Shown here: in pieces, positions 1-9,346 of the stretch
Layout: each line of letters starts with the position of its first letter
How positions within the stretch are numbered: position 1 is the first letter of the stretch
Origin: JANYIP01 sp031394045
GTDB lineage: Bacteria > Actinomycetota > Actinomycetes > Prado026
NCBI GenBank assembly: GCA_031394045.1
Contig: JANMWN010000182.1
Coordinates: forward strand, 1-16,075
Length of the DNA stretch: 16,075 nt
Direction: 5' to 3'
The notes under the pieces: model-generated
What the model was told of the DNA's origin: nothing
Seen by the model: the letters and a program-made list of their open reading frames with translations, nothing else
Databases searched by the model: none
Program-made: the position numbers and the translations under genes

Positions 1-2
1 CT

Positions 3-2576
3 GGAGCGCCGCCGGGGTGGCGGGTCGTCGCCGTCGACCACCTCGGGATGGGGTACTCCGACCGGGTCCCGACCCCGCAGCGCCTCGCAGACCGGGTGGC
101 CGACCTCGGCACCGTCGTGGCCGCACTCGGCGTCACCGGCCGGGTGGTGACGGTCGCGCACGACTGGGGCGGCTCGATCTCGCTCGGGTGGGCCCTCGCG
201 CACCGCTCTCAGGTAGCCGGCGTCGTGCTCACCAACACCGCTGTCAGCCAGCCGGCCGGGTCGCCGGTGCCTGGGCTGATCGCCCTCGCGCGTACGCCCG
301 GGGTGCTGCGTACGGCCTGCGTGCTGACCCCCACCTTCCTGGCCGGGACGCTGCGACTGGCGCACCCTGCGTTGCCTTCTGCGGTGCGCGCCGCGTACTC
401 GGCGCCCTACCGCGGCGCCGATCGACGGCAGGCCATCGGCGACTTTGTGGCGGACATCCCGCTGCGGCCCGGGCATCCCTCGTACGCCACGCTGGCCGCG
501 ATCGCCTGCGGGCTCGGAGCGCTGGCGGACGTACCCGTGCTGCTGCTGTGGGGTCCGCGCGACCCCGTCTTCTCCGACCGCTACCTGCACGACCTGATCG
601 AGCGGCTGCCGCACGCGCAGGTCCACCGCTTCGAGGGCGCCGGGCACCTGGTGGTCGAGGACCGCGACCTGGCCGCCCCCATCCGCAGCTGGCTCGCCTC
701 CCTTTCCGAGTCGATCTTGAGAGATCACTGGCCCGCACGGCGTGTCGCACAGTTATCTCTCAAGATCGACTCGGAAACCGCGGGGCGGGCGTTGTGGGCG
801 GCGCTGGACGAGCGATCGGACGATCCGTCGCCGGCGATCGTCGAGATGGGTACGGGCGGCTCGGCGGGGCGAACGGGCGCAGCCGCCGGACGTACGGTCA
901 GCTTCGCGGCCTTCGGCGCACGCACCCGCGAGCTCGCCGCCGGGCTGGCCGCGAGCGGCGTACGCCAGGGCGACCGGGTCGCCCTGCTGGTCCCCCCGGG
1001 CGCCGACCTCGCCGCCGCCGTGTACGCCTGCTGGCGGATCGGCGCCGTGATCGTGCTGGCCGACGCCGGGCTCGGCCTGCGCGGCATGTCACGAGCCCTG
1101 CGCGGCGCGGGACCGCAGCACCTCATCGGCATCCCCAGGGCGCTGGCCGCCGCGCGGGTGCTCGGCTGGCCCGGCCAGGTCATCGCGGCGGGACCCGCCA
1201 ACGCCGCGACCCTGCGTGCCGTCGGTGCCCACCTCACCCTCGCCGAGGTCGCCGCCCTCGGCCAGCACGGCGGGCCGGACGGGCAGCCGCTGCCCCTCCC
1301 ACCCGAGCCGGGACCCGACGCCGAGGCGGCGATCCTGTTCACCTCGGGCGCCACCGGCCCGGCCAAGGGCGTGGTCTACCGGCACCGCCAGCTCCAGGCC
1401 CAGCGGGACGCCCTCGTCCAGGCGTACGCGATCACACCCGACGACCGGCTGGTGGCGGCGTTCGCGCCCTTCGCGCTGTACGGCCCTGCGCTCGGCATCG
1501 CCTCCGTCGTCCCCGACATGGACGTCACCTCGCCGGCCACGCTCGAAGCCACCGCGCTCGCCGAGGCCGTCGAGGCGGTGCAGGCGACCCTGGTATTCAG
1601 CTCGCCGGCGGCGCTGGTCAGCATCGAGCGAACCTCAGACCGGCTGACCCCCCGGCACCACGACGCGCTGCGAGGCGTCCGCCTGCTGCTCTCCGCCGGT
1701 GCGCCAGTGCCGGCGTCGTTGCTGCGCCGCGTCGCGGGGCTGATGCCGTCGGCCGAGCCGCACACGCCGTACGGCATGACCGAGGCCCTGCCGGTCAGCG
1801 ACATCACCCTGGCCGAGATCGAGCAGGTCAGCTCCGATGCAGCCGCGAGTGCCGACCCGAGCGCCGACAACGGGATCTGCGTCGGCCACCCGCTGCACGG
1901 CGTCCAGGTGACCGTGCTCCCACTCGACGAGTTCGGCCGCCCTGAGCCGACAGACTCGACAGACCCGACAGACCCGACCCCCACAGACAAGGCCGGCGTC
2001 ACGGGTGAGATCTGCGTACGCGCGGCGCACGTCAAGGACCGGTACGACCGGCTCTGGGTCACCGAGCAGGCCAGCCGTCCCGACCTCGACGACAATGTCG
2101 ACGACGAACCAGGCTGGCATCGCACGGGCGACGTGGGGCACCTGGACGATGACGGCCGGCTCTGGGTCGAGGGCCGGCTCGTGCACGTGATCGCCACCGC
2201 CGACGGCGTCGTGACCCCCGTCGGGGTGGAGCAGCGGGTCGAGACCCTGCAGTCGGTCCAGATGGCCGCAGTCGTCGGTGTGGGCCCGGTGGGCACCCAG
2301 GCAGTCGTCGTCGTGGTCGTCCCCACCGCGCCGGGCAGCGGGAGCAGCAGGAGCAGCAGGAGCAGCAGCGCCGGCACCCGCCCGGGCCGCTACGGCGGGC
2401 TGGCCGACGAGGCACTCGCCGCGCAGGTCCGTACCCTCGCCGCGATCGAGGTCGCCGCCGTGCTCGTGGCGCCGGCCCTCCCGGTCGACATCCGGCACAA
2501 CTCCAAGATCGACCGCGCCCGGGTCGCAGCCTGGGCAGACCGCATCCTGACCGGCCGACGCGCCGGCCGGCTGTGA
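3..2576 (+). CDS. oleBC: OleB-OleC fusion: beta-lactone decarboxylase / beta-lactone synthetase (5' partial)
   Basis: Two-domain enzyme of long-chain olefin biosynthesis. The frame is already open at base 3 (GAPPGWRVVAVDHLGMGYSDR), so the true start lies upstream; the ATG at 48 is internal. The first domain (to about 690) is an alpha/beta hydrolase of the haloalkane-dehalogenase type: the elbow HDWGGS puts an Asp nucleophile at 162-164, and GAGHLV gives the catalytic His at 645-647. The second domain (about 780-2560) is an ANL adenylate-forming enzyme: TSGATGPAKG P-loop at 1341-1370, YGMTEALPV at 1770-1796, GWHRTGDVG near 2112, and a late Lys in NSKIDR. Known for the family: OleC makes a beta-lactone from a beta-hydroxy acid using ATP, and OleB decarboxylates it to a cis-olefin. 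Fused OleBC is known from Actinobacteria. oleD follows 28 nt downstream. Oddities are a long palindrome at the domain junction and two short tandem repeats in the OleC part. Confidence 0.9.
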   Translation, partial: GAPPGWRVVAVDHLGMGYSDRVPTPQRLADRVADLGTVVAALGVTGRVVTVAHDWGGSISLGWALAHRSQVAGVVLTNTAVSQPAGSPVPGLIALARTPGVLRTACVLTPTFLAGTLRLAHPALPSAVRAAYSAPYRGADRRQAIGDFVADIPLRPGHPSYATLAAIACGLGALADVPVLLLWGPRDPVFSDRYLHDLIERLPHAQVHRFEGAGHLVVEDRDLAAPIRSWLASLSESILRDHWPARRVAQLSLKIDSETAGRALWAALDERSDDPSPAIVEMGTGGSAGRTGAAAGRTVSFAAFGARTRELAAGLAASGVRQGDRVALLVPPGADLAAAVYACWRIGAVIVLADAGLGLRGMSRALRGAGPQHLIGIPRALAAARVLGWPGQVIAAGPANAATLRAVGAHLTLAEVAALGQHGGPDGQPLPLPPEPGPDAEAAILFTSGATGPAKGVVYRHRQLQAQRDALVQAYAITPDDRLVAAFAPFALYGPALGIASVVPDMDVTSPATLEATALAEAVEAVQATLVFSSPAALVSIERTSDRLTPRHHDALRGVRLLLSAGAPVPASLLRRVAGLMPSAEPHTPYGMTEALPVSDITLAEIEQVSSDAAASADPSADNGICVGHPLHGVQVTVLPLDEFGRPEPTDSTDPTDPTPTDKAGVTGEICVRAAHVKDRYDRLWVTEQASRPDLDDNVDDEPGWHRTGDVGHLDDDGRLWVEGRLVHVIATADGVVTPVGVEQRVETLQSVQMAAVVGVGPVGTQAVVVVVVPTAPGSGSSRSSRSSSAGTRPGRYGGLADEALAAQVRTLAAIEVAAVLVAPALPVDIRHNSKIDRARVAAWADRILTGRRAGRL
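703..777. repeat. 75-bp palindromic element inside oleBC
   Basis: Two perfectly complementary 23-nt arms, 703-725 and 755-777 (the left arm begins TTTCCGAGTCGATCTTGAGA, the right arm ends TCGACTCGGAAA). After one mismatch (726/754) a further 4 bp pair (727-730 with 750-753), leaving a 19-nt loop at 731-749. The whole unit is 75 nt, a multiple of three, and is read through in frame as part of the linker between the OleB and OleC domains. The same arm sequence was not noticed elsewhere in the window. It looks like an inserted palindromic repeat or MITE-like remnant; no clear target-site duplication is visible. Confidence 0.85.
1947..1973 (+). repeat. 9-nt tandem repeat in oleC region
   Basis: Three units of YCGACAGAC (the second begins with T), followed by a degenerate continuation to about 1988. 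It encodes a Thr/Asp/Pro run (EPTDSTDPTDPTPTD), which looks like a surface loop insertion in the adenylating domain. The 9-nt period keeps the frame when copy number changes. Confidence 0.75.
2342..2368 (+). repeat. 9-nt tandem repeat GAGCAGCAG x3 in oleC region
   Basis: Three perfect copies of GAGCAGCAG. They encode a Ser/Arg/Gly-rich stretch (GSGSSRSSRSSSAG) between beta strands of the C-terminal subdomain of the OleC part. It is probably a flexible loop. The frame is kept if units are gained or lost. Confidence 0.8.
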
Positions 2577-2604
2577 CCATGCGCAGCCGCACGGCGAACC
2601 ACCG

Positions 2605-3591
2605 ATGAAGGTTCTGGTGACCGGCGCCAGCGGCATGCTCGGCGCAGCCGTCGCCCGTGCGCTGCACGAGCGGGGCGACGACGTCACCGTCTTCCAGCGA
2701 CGCCCGTCCGGGCTGCCCTGCGTGGAGCGGCTCGGCGACGTCACCGACGCGACGGCCGTTCGCGCGGCGGCCGCCGGGTCGGACGCAGTCGTCCACCTCG
2801 CCGCGCGGGTATCGGTGACCGGCCGGTGGGCCGACTTCGAGGCCACGAACGTGGACGGTACGGCCAACGTCCTGGCCGCGGCGCGGGCCGGCGGCGCGGG
2901 CCGGCTGGTGCACGTGTCGTCGCCGTCGGTCGCCCACAGCGGTCGCTCGCTGGTCGGGGCGAGCGCGACCCCGGCCGACCCCGACCGCGCGAGCGGGCAC
3001 TACGCCCGCAGCAAGGCGATGGCCGAGCGGCTCGCTCTCGCGGCACCGGACCTGGCCGTCGTGGCCGTACGCCCGCACCTGGTCTGGGGTCCAGGCGACA
3101 CCCAGCTGGTCGGCCGGATCGCCGAGCGCGCCCGCTCCGGCCGCCTCGCGCTCGTCGGCAGCGGTGCCGCGCTCGTCGACACGACGTACGTCGACAACGC
3201 GGTCGACGCCATCGTCGCCGCCCTCGACCGGGCCGGCGACGCGTCGGGTCCGGCCGGGCACGCGTACGTCGTCTCCAACGGCCAGCCCCGACCCCTGGCC
3301 GAGCTCGTGGCCCGCATCTGCGCCGCCGTCGGCGCACCACCGCCGCGCCGGCACGTGCCGTACCGGGTCGCCAGGGCCGGCGGCGCCGTCGCCGAGCTGC
3401 TCTGGGCCGGGCTGCAGCGTACCGACGACCCGCCGATGACACGGTTCCTGGCTGAGCAGCTGTCGACCGCCCACTGGTTCGACCTGCGCGAGACCAGGTC
3501 CGCGCTGGGATGGGCGCCACGGGTCGACCTCGACGAGGGGTTCCGACGGCTGGCCGCCGCCAGTGCCGGCGCGGAGGCCGGGATTTCTTAG
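2605..3591 (+). CDS. oleD: OleD-type NAD(P)-dependent 2-alkyl-3-oxoalkanoate reductase
   Basis: 328-residue short-chain (extended SDR / epimerase) dehydrogenase. The N-terminal Rossmann motif GASGMLG follows MKVLVT at once. HLAARVSVTG, the SSPSV serine region and the catalytic YARSK (Tyr-x-x-x-Lys, near residue 133) are all visible. RPHLVWGPGD and DTTYVDNAVDAIV are typical of the 3-beta-HSD-like branch to which OleD belongs. In the olefin pathway OleD reduces the beta-keto acid made by OleA to the beta-hydroxy acid used by OleC. The gene begins 28 nt after oleBC, so the two are probably cotranscribed. The Shine-Dalgarno upstream of the ATG is weak. On its own the sequence would only support an NAD-dependent epimerase/dehydratase; the OleBC neighbour makes OleD the best call. 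Confidence 0.88.
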   Translation: MKVLVTGASGMLGAAVARALHERGDDVTVFQRRPSGLPCVERLGDVTDATAVRAAAAGSDAVVHLAARVSVTGRWADFEATNVDGTANVLAAARAGGAGRLVHVSSPSVAHSGRSLVGASATPADPDRASGHYARSKAMAERLALAAPDLAVVAVRPHLVWGPGDTQLVGRIAERARSGRLALVGSGAALVDTTYVDNAVDAIVAALDRAGDASGPAGHAYVVSNGQPRPLAELVARICAAVGAPPPRRHVPYRVARAGGAVAELLWAGLQRTDDPPMTRFLAEQLSTAHWFDLRETRSALGWAPRVDLDEGFRRLAAASAGAEAGIS

Positions 3592-3611
3592 CCAACTCCC
3601 AGGGTCTGGTT

Positions 3612-3626
3612 CGTCCCTTCGGGGCG
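3612..3626 (+). terminator. weak hairpin after oleD
   Basis: CGTCCC / GGGGCG can pair (one G-U) around TTC, or CCC/GGG around a UUCG tetraloop, 21 nt after the oleD stop. There is no T-run, so termination is uncertain. The 87-nt gap 3592-3678 must also hold the promoter of the FKBP gene, but I see no convincing -35/-10 pair. Confidence 0.3.
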
Positions 3627-3667
3627 GCCCGGGCTACCGTTGTCGAACTCCACCTTCCCCGATGACC

Positions 3668-3672
3668 TGAGG
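3668..3672 (+). promoter_or_regulatory. ribosome binding site deciding the FKBP start
   Basis: TGAGG lies 6 nt before the GTG at 3679. It supports that start over the upstream TTG at 3640, which would place about 13 unneeded residues before an ordinary lipoprotein signal peptide. Confidence 0.6.
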
Positions 3673-3678
3673 TTCACC

Positions 3679-4664
3679 GTGCGTCGCCCCTTGATCCCCG
3701 TCGCCTCGATCGCGCTTGCTCTGTCCGTCGCCCTCGTTCTGGCCGGCTGCAGCAGCAAGTCCGGCGCAGCGAGCACCAGCACCCCGACCCCGACCCCGAC
3801 CCCGAGCTCGACCGCACCGGTCGTCCCAGAGGACTGGACCGGCGACTCGGTGCCGACGATCAGCGGGGTCTACGGCGACAAGCCGACGCTCACCTTCCCC
3901 AAGGTGAGCGCGCCGACCAAGCTCGAGAAGAAGATCGTCAGCGAGGGCTCCGGCCCCGCGGTCAACAAGGGTGACCTGCTCGTGGCCGACTACTTCGGCC
4001 AGATCTGGGACGGCAAGCCCTTCGACAACTCCTACGACCGCGGCCAGCCGGTCGGCTTCGCGATCGGAACCGGCAAGGTCATCGCGGGATGGGACGACAC
4101 CCTGGTCGGCGTCAAGGCCGGCAGCAGGGTCCTGATCAGCCTGCCGCCGGCCGAGGGCTACGGCAAGGACGGCAACACCAGCGCCGGCATCAAGGGCACC
4201 GACACCCTGGTCTTCGTCGTTGACGTCGTCTCCTCGTTCTCGGGCAGCGCGACCGCCGACGCCACGGCCGCGGTCCAGCCCGTCGTCGCCGGGACCCCGA
4301 CCGTCACCGGCGCGCTGGCGACCAAGCCGGACATCAAGATCCCGGCCGGCCTCGCCAAACCGACCAAGGCCCGCACCGTGGTACTGGCCAAGGGCAGCGG
4401 CGCTCCTGTCGCCAAGTCCCTGGTCATCGTGCAGTACCAGGTGATCGACTGGACCGGCAAGACGGTCGCGTCCACCTGGGCCGACCAGGCCCCCTCGGGC
4501 GTCAACGTGGGCCAGACGAGCGCGCCCGGCGTCTTCGACGGCCTCCTCGGGGTGCCCATCGGCAGCCGCGTGCTCATCGAGATCCCGGCCGCGTCGGGCC
4601 AGGGTCCGTACGCCGCAGTGATCGACATCATCGGCGTCGCCAAGAGCGCCAAGGAGTCCCGAGG

Positions 4665-4668
<4 letters not shown>
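3679..4668 (+). CDS. FKBP-type peptidyl-prolyl isomerase lipoprotein, two FKBP domains
   Basis: 329-residue predicted secreted lipoprotein. From the GTG start the signal peptide reads RRP, then a hydrophobic run, then the lipobox LAGC with Cys at residue 24. A Thr/Pro repeat linker (TPTPTPTP) follows. The first FKBP domain (about residues 90-184) keeps the aromatic pocket: DYFG, FDNS, FAIGTGKVIAGWD, EGYG and LVFVVD, so it should be an active prolyl isomerase that helps fold exported proteins. The second (about 230-325) has the fold pattern (VQYQVIDWTGK, GSRVLIEIP, VIDIIG), but the FDNS, Trp and EGYG positions are replaced, so it is probably inactive or used for binding. Its stop codon overlaps the stop of the convergent ppdK. 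No functional link to the neighbouring pathways is apparent. Confidence 0.88.
3781..3804 (+). repeat. 6-nt tandem repeat (ACCCCG)x4 in FKBP linker
   Basis: Four perfect ACCCCG units encode alternating Thr-Pro just after the lipidated Cys. This is a typical extended, cell-wall-spanning tether in actinobacterial lipoproteins. Confidence 0.85.
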
Positions 4669-7358
<2,690 letters not shown>

Positions 7359-7363
7359 GCGGG

Positions 7364-7370
7364 TCCCCTC
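7364..7370 (-). promoter_or_regulatory. ribosome binding site of ppdK
   Basis: Read on the minus strand, GAGGGGA lies 5 nt before the ATG at 7358. It fixes the ppdK start at MTKYVYD. The rest of the 97-nt gap (7359-7455) is GC-rich, with a short hairpin GGGGC-GGC-GCCCC at 7379-7391. I see no clear promoter in it. Confidence 0.65.
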
Positions 7371-7455
7371 GCTGCGGCGGGGCGGCGCCCCGGGTGAGGC
7401 GCAACACTGTGGCACGGCGCTGTACCGATCGCTCGGGTACCCCCGATCTGCGCGC

Positions 7456-8253
7456 CTAGTGCGACACCGAGCCCAGCCGGCGCGAGATCTCGGCCGCACC
7501 GGTGCGGACCGCGGCGGCGATACCCGGGATGCGGTCCCGCTCGAGCCGGAAGACGGGGCCGGACGCGCTCAGGGACGCCACCACGTTTCCGCTCAGGTCA
7601 CGGATCGGCGCGGCGACGGCGACAAGCCCTTGCTCCAGCTCCTCGAACGCGGTCGCGTAGCCCTGCTCGCGTACCGTCGCCAGCTCCTTTAGCAGCAGGT
7701 CGACGTCGGTGATGGTCGAGTCGGTGAAGCGTACGAGCGGCTGGACGAGCAGCTCGCGCTGGCGGTCCTCCGGCAGGAAGGCGATCAGCGCCTTGCCGTT
7801 GGACGTGCAGTGCAGCGGGATCAGCTGGCCGACCCAGTTGTGCATCTGCAGGGCCGAGGTCCCGGCCACCTGGTCGAGGTAGAGCGCGTCGTGACCGGAC
7901 AGGACCGCGACGTTGATCGTCTCGCCGACCTCGCGGGCGAGCGCCTCGCACACCGGCCGGCCCTGCTGGGTCAGGTCGAGCTTGGCGGTGGTCGCCCCCG
8001 CGAGGCGGACCAGCCCGAGACCCAGCCGGTACTTGCCGCGCTCGGAGTGCTGCTCGACCAGGCCGCGCTGCTCCAGCACCGACACCAGCCGGAACGCGGT
8101 CGACTTGTGCACGCCGAGCTCGATGGCGATCTCGGTGACCCCCGTGTCGCCCCGTCGTGCCAGGATCTCCAGGACCGTGATCGCCCGGTCGACCGACTGG
8201 ACCGCCGCTCCGGCCGAGGCCGCGCGGGCCGCCACACCGGGGGTGTTGCTCAT
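7456..8253 (-). CDS. IclR family transcriptional regulator (upstream of ppdK)
   Basis: 265-residue regulator. The N-terminal winged helix-turn-helix is clear: QSVDRAITVLEIL, then GVTEIAIELGVHKSTAFRLVSVLEQRGLVEQ. The C-terminal IclR effector domain includes INVAVLSGHDALYLDQV, PLHCTSNGKALIAFL, GYATAFEELEQGLVAVAAPI and VVASLSASGP. I chose the ATG at 8253 (MSNTPG) over 8310 because the additional 19 residues are not domain-like; neither start has a good Shine-Dalgarno. The gene is divergent from purU (119-nt gap carrying repeats that could be its operator) and is followed in the same direction by ppdK, so it may control purU, ppdK or both. The effector is unknown. Confidence 0.88.
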   Translation of the reverse strand: MSNTPGVAARAASAGAAVQSVDRAITVLEILARRGDTGVTEIAIELGVHKSTAFRLVSVLEQRGLVEQHSERGKYRLGLGLVRLAGATTAKLDLTQQGRPVCEALAREVGETINVAVLSGHDALYLDQVAGTSALQMHNWVGQLIPLHCTSNGKALIAFLPEDRQRELLVQPLVRFTDSTITDVDLLLKELATVREQGYATAFEELEQGLVAVAAPIRDLSGNVVASLSASGPVFRLERDRIPGIAAAVRTGAAEISRRLGSVSH

Positions 8254-8283
8254 GGGGCAACCGTACGCGCATGGCGAAGCGAC

Positions 8284-8340
8284 GGCATGCTTCCGTACCG
8301 GGGGGTCCATCAGGCATGCTTGATCCTGAATGACTAGTCA
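8284..8340. promoter_or_regulatory. candidate operator region between iclR and purU
   Basis: Two identical 9-mers GGCATGCTT (8284-8292 and 8313-8321), each centred on the palindrome GCATGC, are repeated with a 29-bp period, close to three helical turns. A perfect 10-bp palindrome TGACTAGTCA follows at 8331-8340. The region lies between divergent iclR and purU starts, where an autoregulated IclR protein would be expected to bind. The assignment is inference; no confident -35/-10 pair was found for either gene. Confidence 0.45.
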
Positions 8341-8372
8341 GATCACCGCCGGCTGAGGAGAACAGGCCCAGG

Positions 8373-9281
8373 ATGTCCGCACCGTCCGCACCGTCCGCAC
8401 CGTCAGCACCGTCAGCGAGCCCACCCCACCTGCCCGAGTTCGTCCTCACGCTGTCCTGCGAGGACGTACCCGGAATCGTGTACGCGGTGTCCAGCTTCCT
8501 GGTCCAGCACCGGTGCAGCATCATCCAGAGCCAGCAGTACGGCGACCGCGACAGCGGGCTGTTCTTCATGCGGGTGCACTTCGAGAGCTCCGACACCGCC
8601 GCCGAGCTGGGCGCGCTGCGGGGCGACTTCGGCTGGGTGGGCGACTCGTTCCACATGAGCTGGCAGCTCCAGGAGGCCGCGGCCAAGCAGCGTGTCCTGA
8701 TCATGGTCTCCAAGTTCGGCCACTGCCTCAACGACCTGCTGTTCCGCCACAGCGTCGGCGCGCTGCACATCGAGATCCCCGCGATCGTGTCGAACCACCG
8801 TGACTTCGAGGGGCTCGCGGCCACCTACGGCATCCCGTTCCACCACCTGCAGGTCACGTCCGACACCAAGGCCGAGGCCGAGGCCGCGCTGCTGTCGCTC
8901 GTCGACGAGAAGTCCATCGACCTGGTCGTGCTCGCGCGGTACATGCAGGTGCTGTCCAACGACCTGTGCAAACAGCTCGAGGGCCGCGCCATCAACATCC
9001 ACCACTCGTTCCTGCCGAGCTTCAAGGGCGCCAAGCCCTATCACCAGGCCCACGACCGCGGGGTCAAGCTGATCGGCGCCACCGCGCACTACGTCACCGC
9101 CGAGCTCGACGAGGGCCCGATCATCGAGCAAGAGATTGCCCGCGTCGACCACTCCCTGGACGCCGACCAGCTCGTCGCCGCCGGCCGCGACGTCGAGGCA
9201 CAGGCGCTCGCCCGGGCGGTCAAGTGGCACACCGAGAGCCGGGTCCTGCTCAACGGCAACCGCACCGTCGTCTTCCGCTAG
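8373..9281 (+). CDS. purU: formyltetrahydrofolate deformylase
   Basis: 302-residue enzyme hydrolysing 10-formyl-THF to formate and THF. An ACT domain comes first (about residues 23-95: FVLTLSCEDVPGIVYAVSSFL), then a formyltransferase-like domain (about 105-300). The catalytic triad is visible: Asn208 and His210 in AINIHHSFLPSFKG, and Asp246 in ELDEGPIIEQE; the 36-residue His-Asp spacing is the same as in GAR transformylase. GAGGAG (8355-8360) lies 12 nt before the ATG, a rather long spacing. The protein has an unusual N-terminal run of Ser-Ala-Pro repeats absent from typical PurU. Known role: balancing one-carbon folates and releasing formate. Here it sits about 2.7 kb from an amine demethylation operon that feeds methyl groups into THF, so it may be the exit of that pathway. 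It is divergent from an IclR regulator gene. Confidence 0.95.
   Translation: MSAPSAPSAPSAPSASPPHLPEFVLTLSCEDVPGIVYAVSSFLVQHRCSIIQSQQYGDRDSGLFFMRVHFESSDTAAELGALRGDFGWVGDSFHMSWQLQEAAAKQRVLIMVSKFGHCLNDLLFRHSVGALHIEIPAIVSNHRDFEGLAATYGIPFHHLQVTSDTKAEAEAALLSLVDEKSIDLVVLARYMQVLSNDLCKQLEGRAINIHHSFLPSFKGAKPYHQAHDRGVKLIGATAHYVTAELDEGPIIEQEIARVDHSLDADQLVAAGRDVEAQALARAVKWHTESRVLLNGNRTVVFR
8376..8411 (+). repeat. 9-nt tandem repeat in purU 5' end
   Basis: Four units of TCCGCACCG (the last is TCAGCACCG), then a partial fifth unit, starting at codon 2. They encode (Ser-Ala-Pro)n ahead of the ACT domain. Variation in copy number would not shift the frame. Confidence 0.85.
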
Positions 9282-9293
9282 GCCGCTGGCCTC

Positions 9294-9312
9294 GTCCGCC
9301 GACAAGGTGGAC
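9294..9312 (+). terminator. hairpin after purU
   Basis: GTCCGCC / GGTGGAC forms a 7-bp stem (one G-U) with loop GACAA, followed by GCTTCGTTTG. A smaller hairpin AGGCC-GCT-GGCCT (9280-9292) overlaps the purU stop. Together they lie between convergent purU and the HAD gene and are plausible terminators; the T-run is poor. Confidence 0.45.
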
Positions 9313-9346
9313 GCTTCGTTTGATCTATGCCCTAAAACCGTCGTCG

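Noticed and set aside
703..777. Terminator between separate oleB and oleC genes
   Set aside because: The frame runs through the palindrome without stop or frameshift, and no T-run follows, so it lies inside one coding sequence.
17..1945. 642-codon open frame on plus, offset from oleBC
   Set aside because: It is Arg/Pro/Ala-rich with no recognisable domain, and it overlaps the well-supported OleBC frame. Long shadow frames are expected in DNA this GC-rich.
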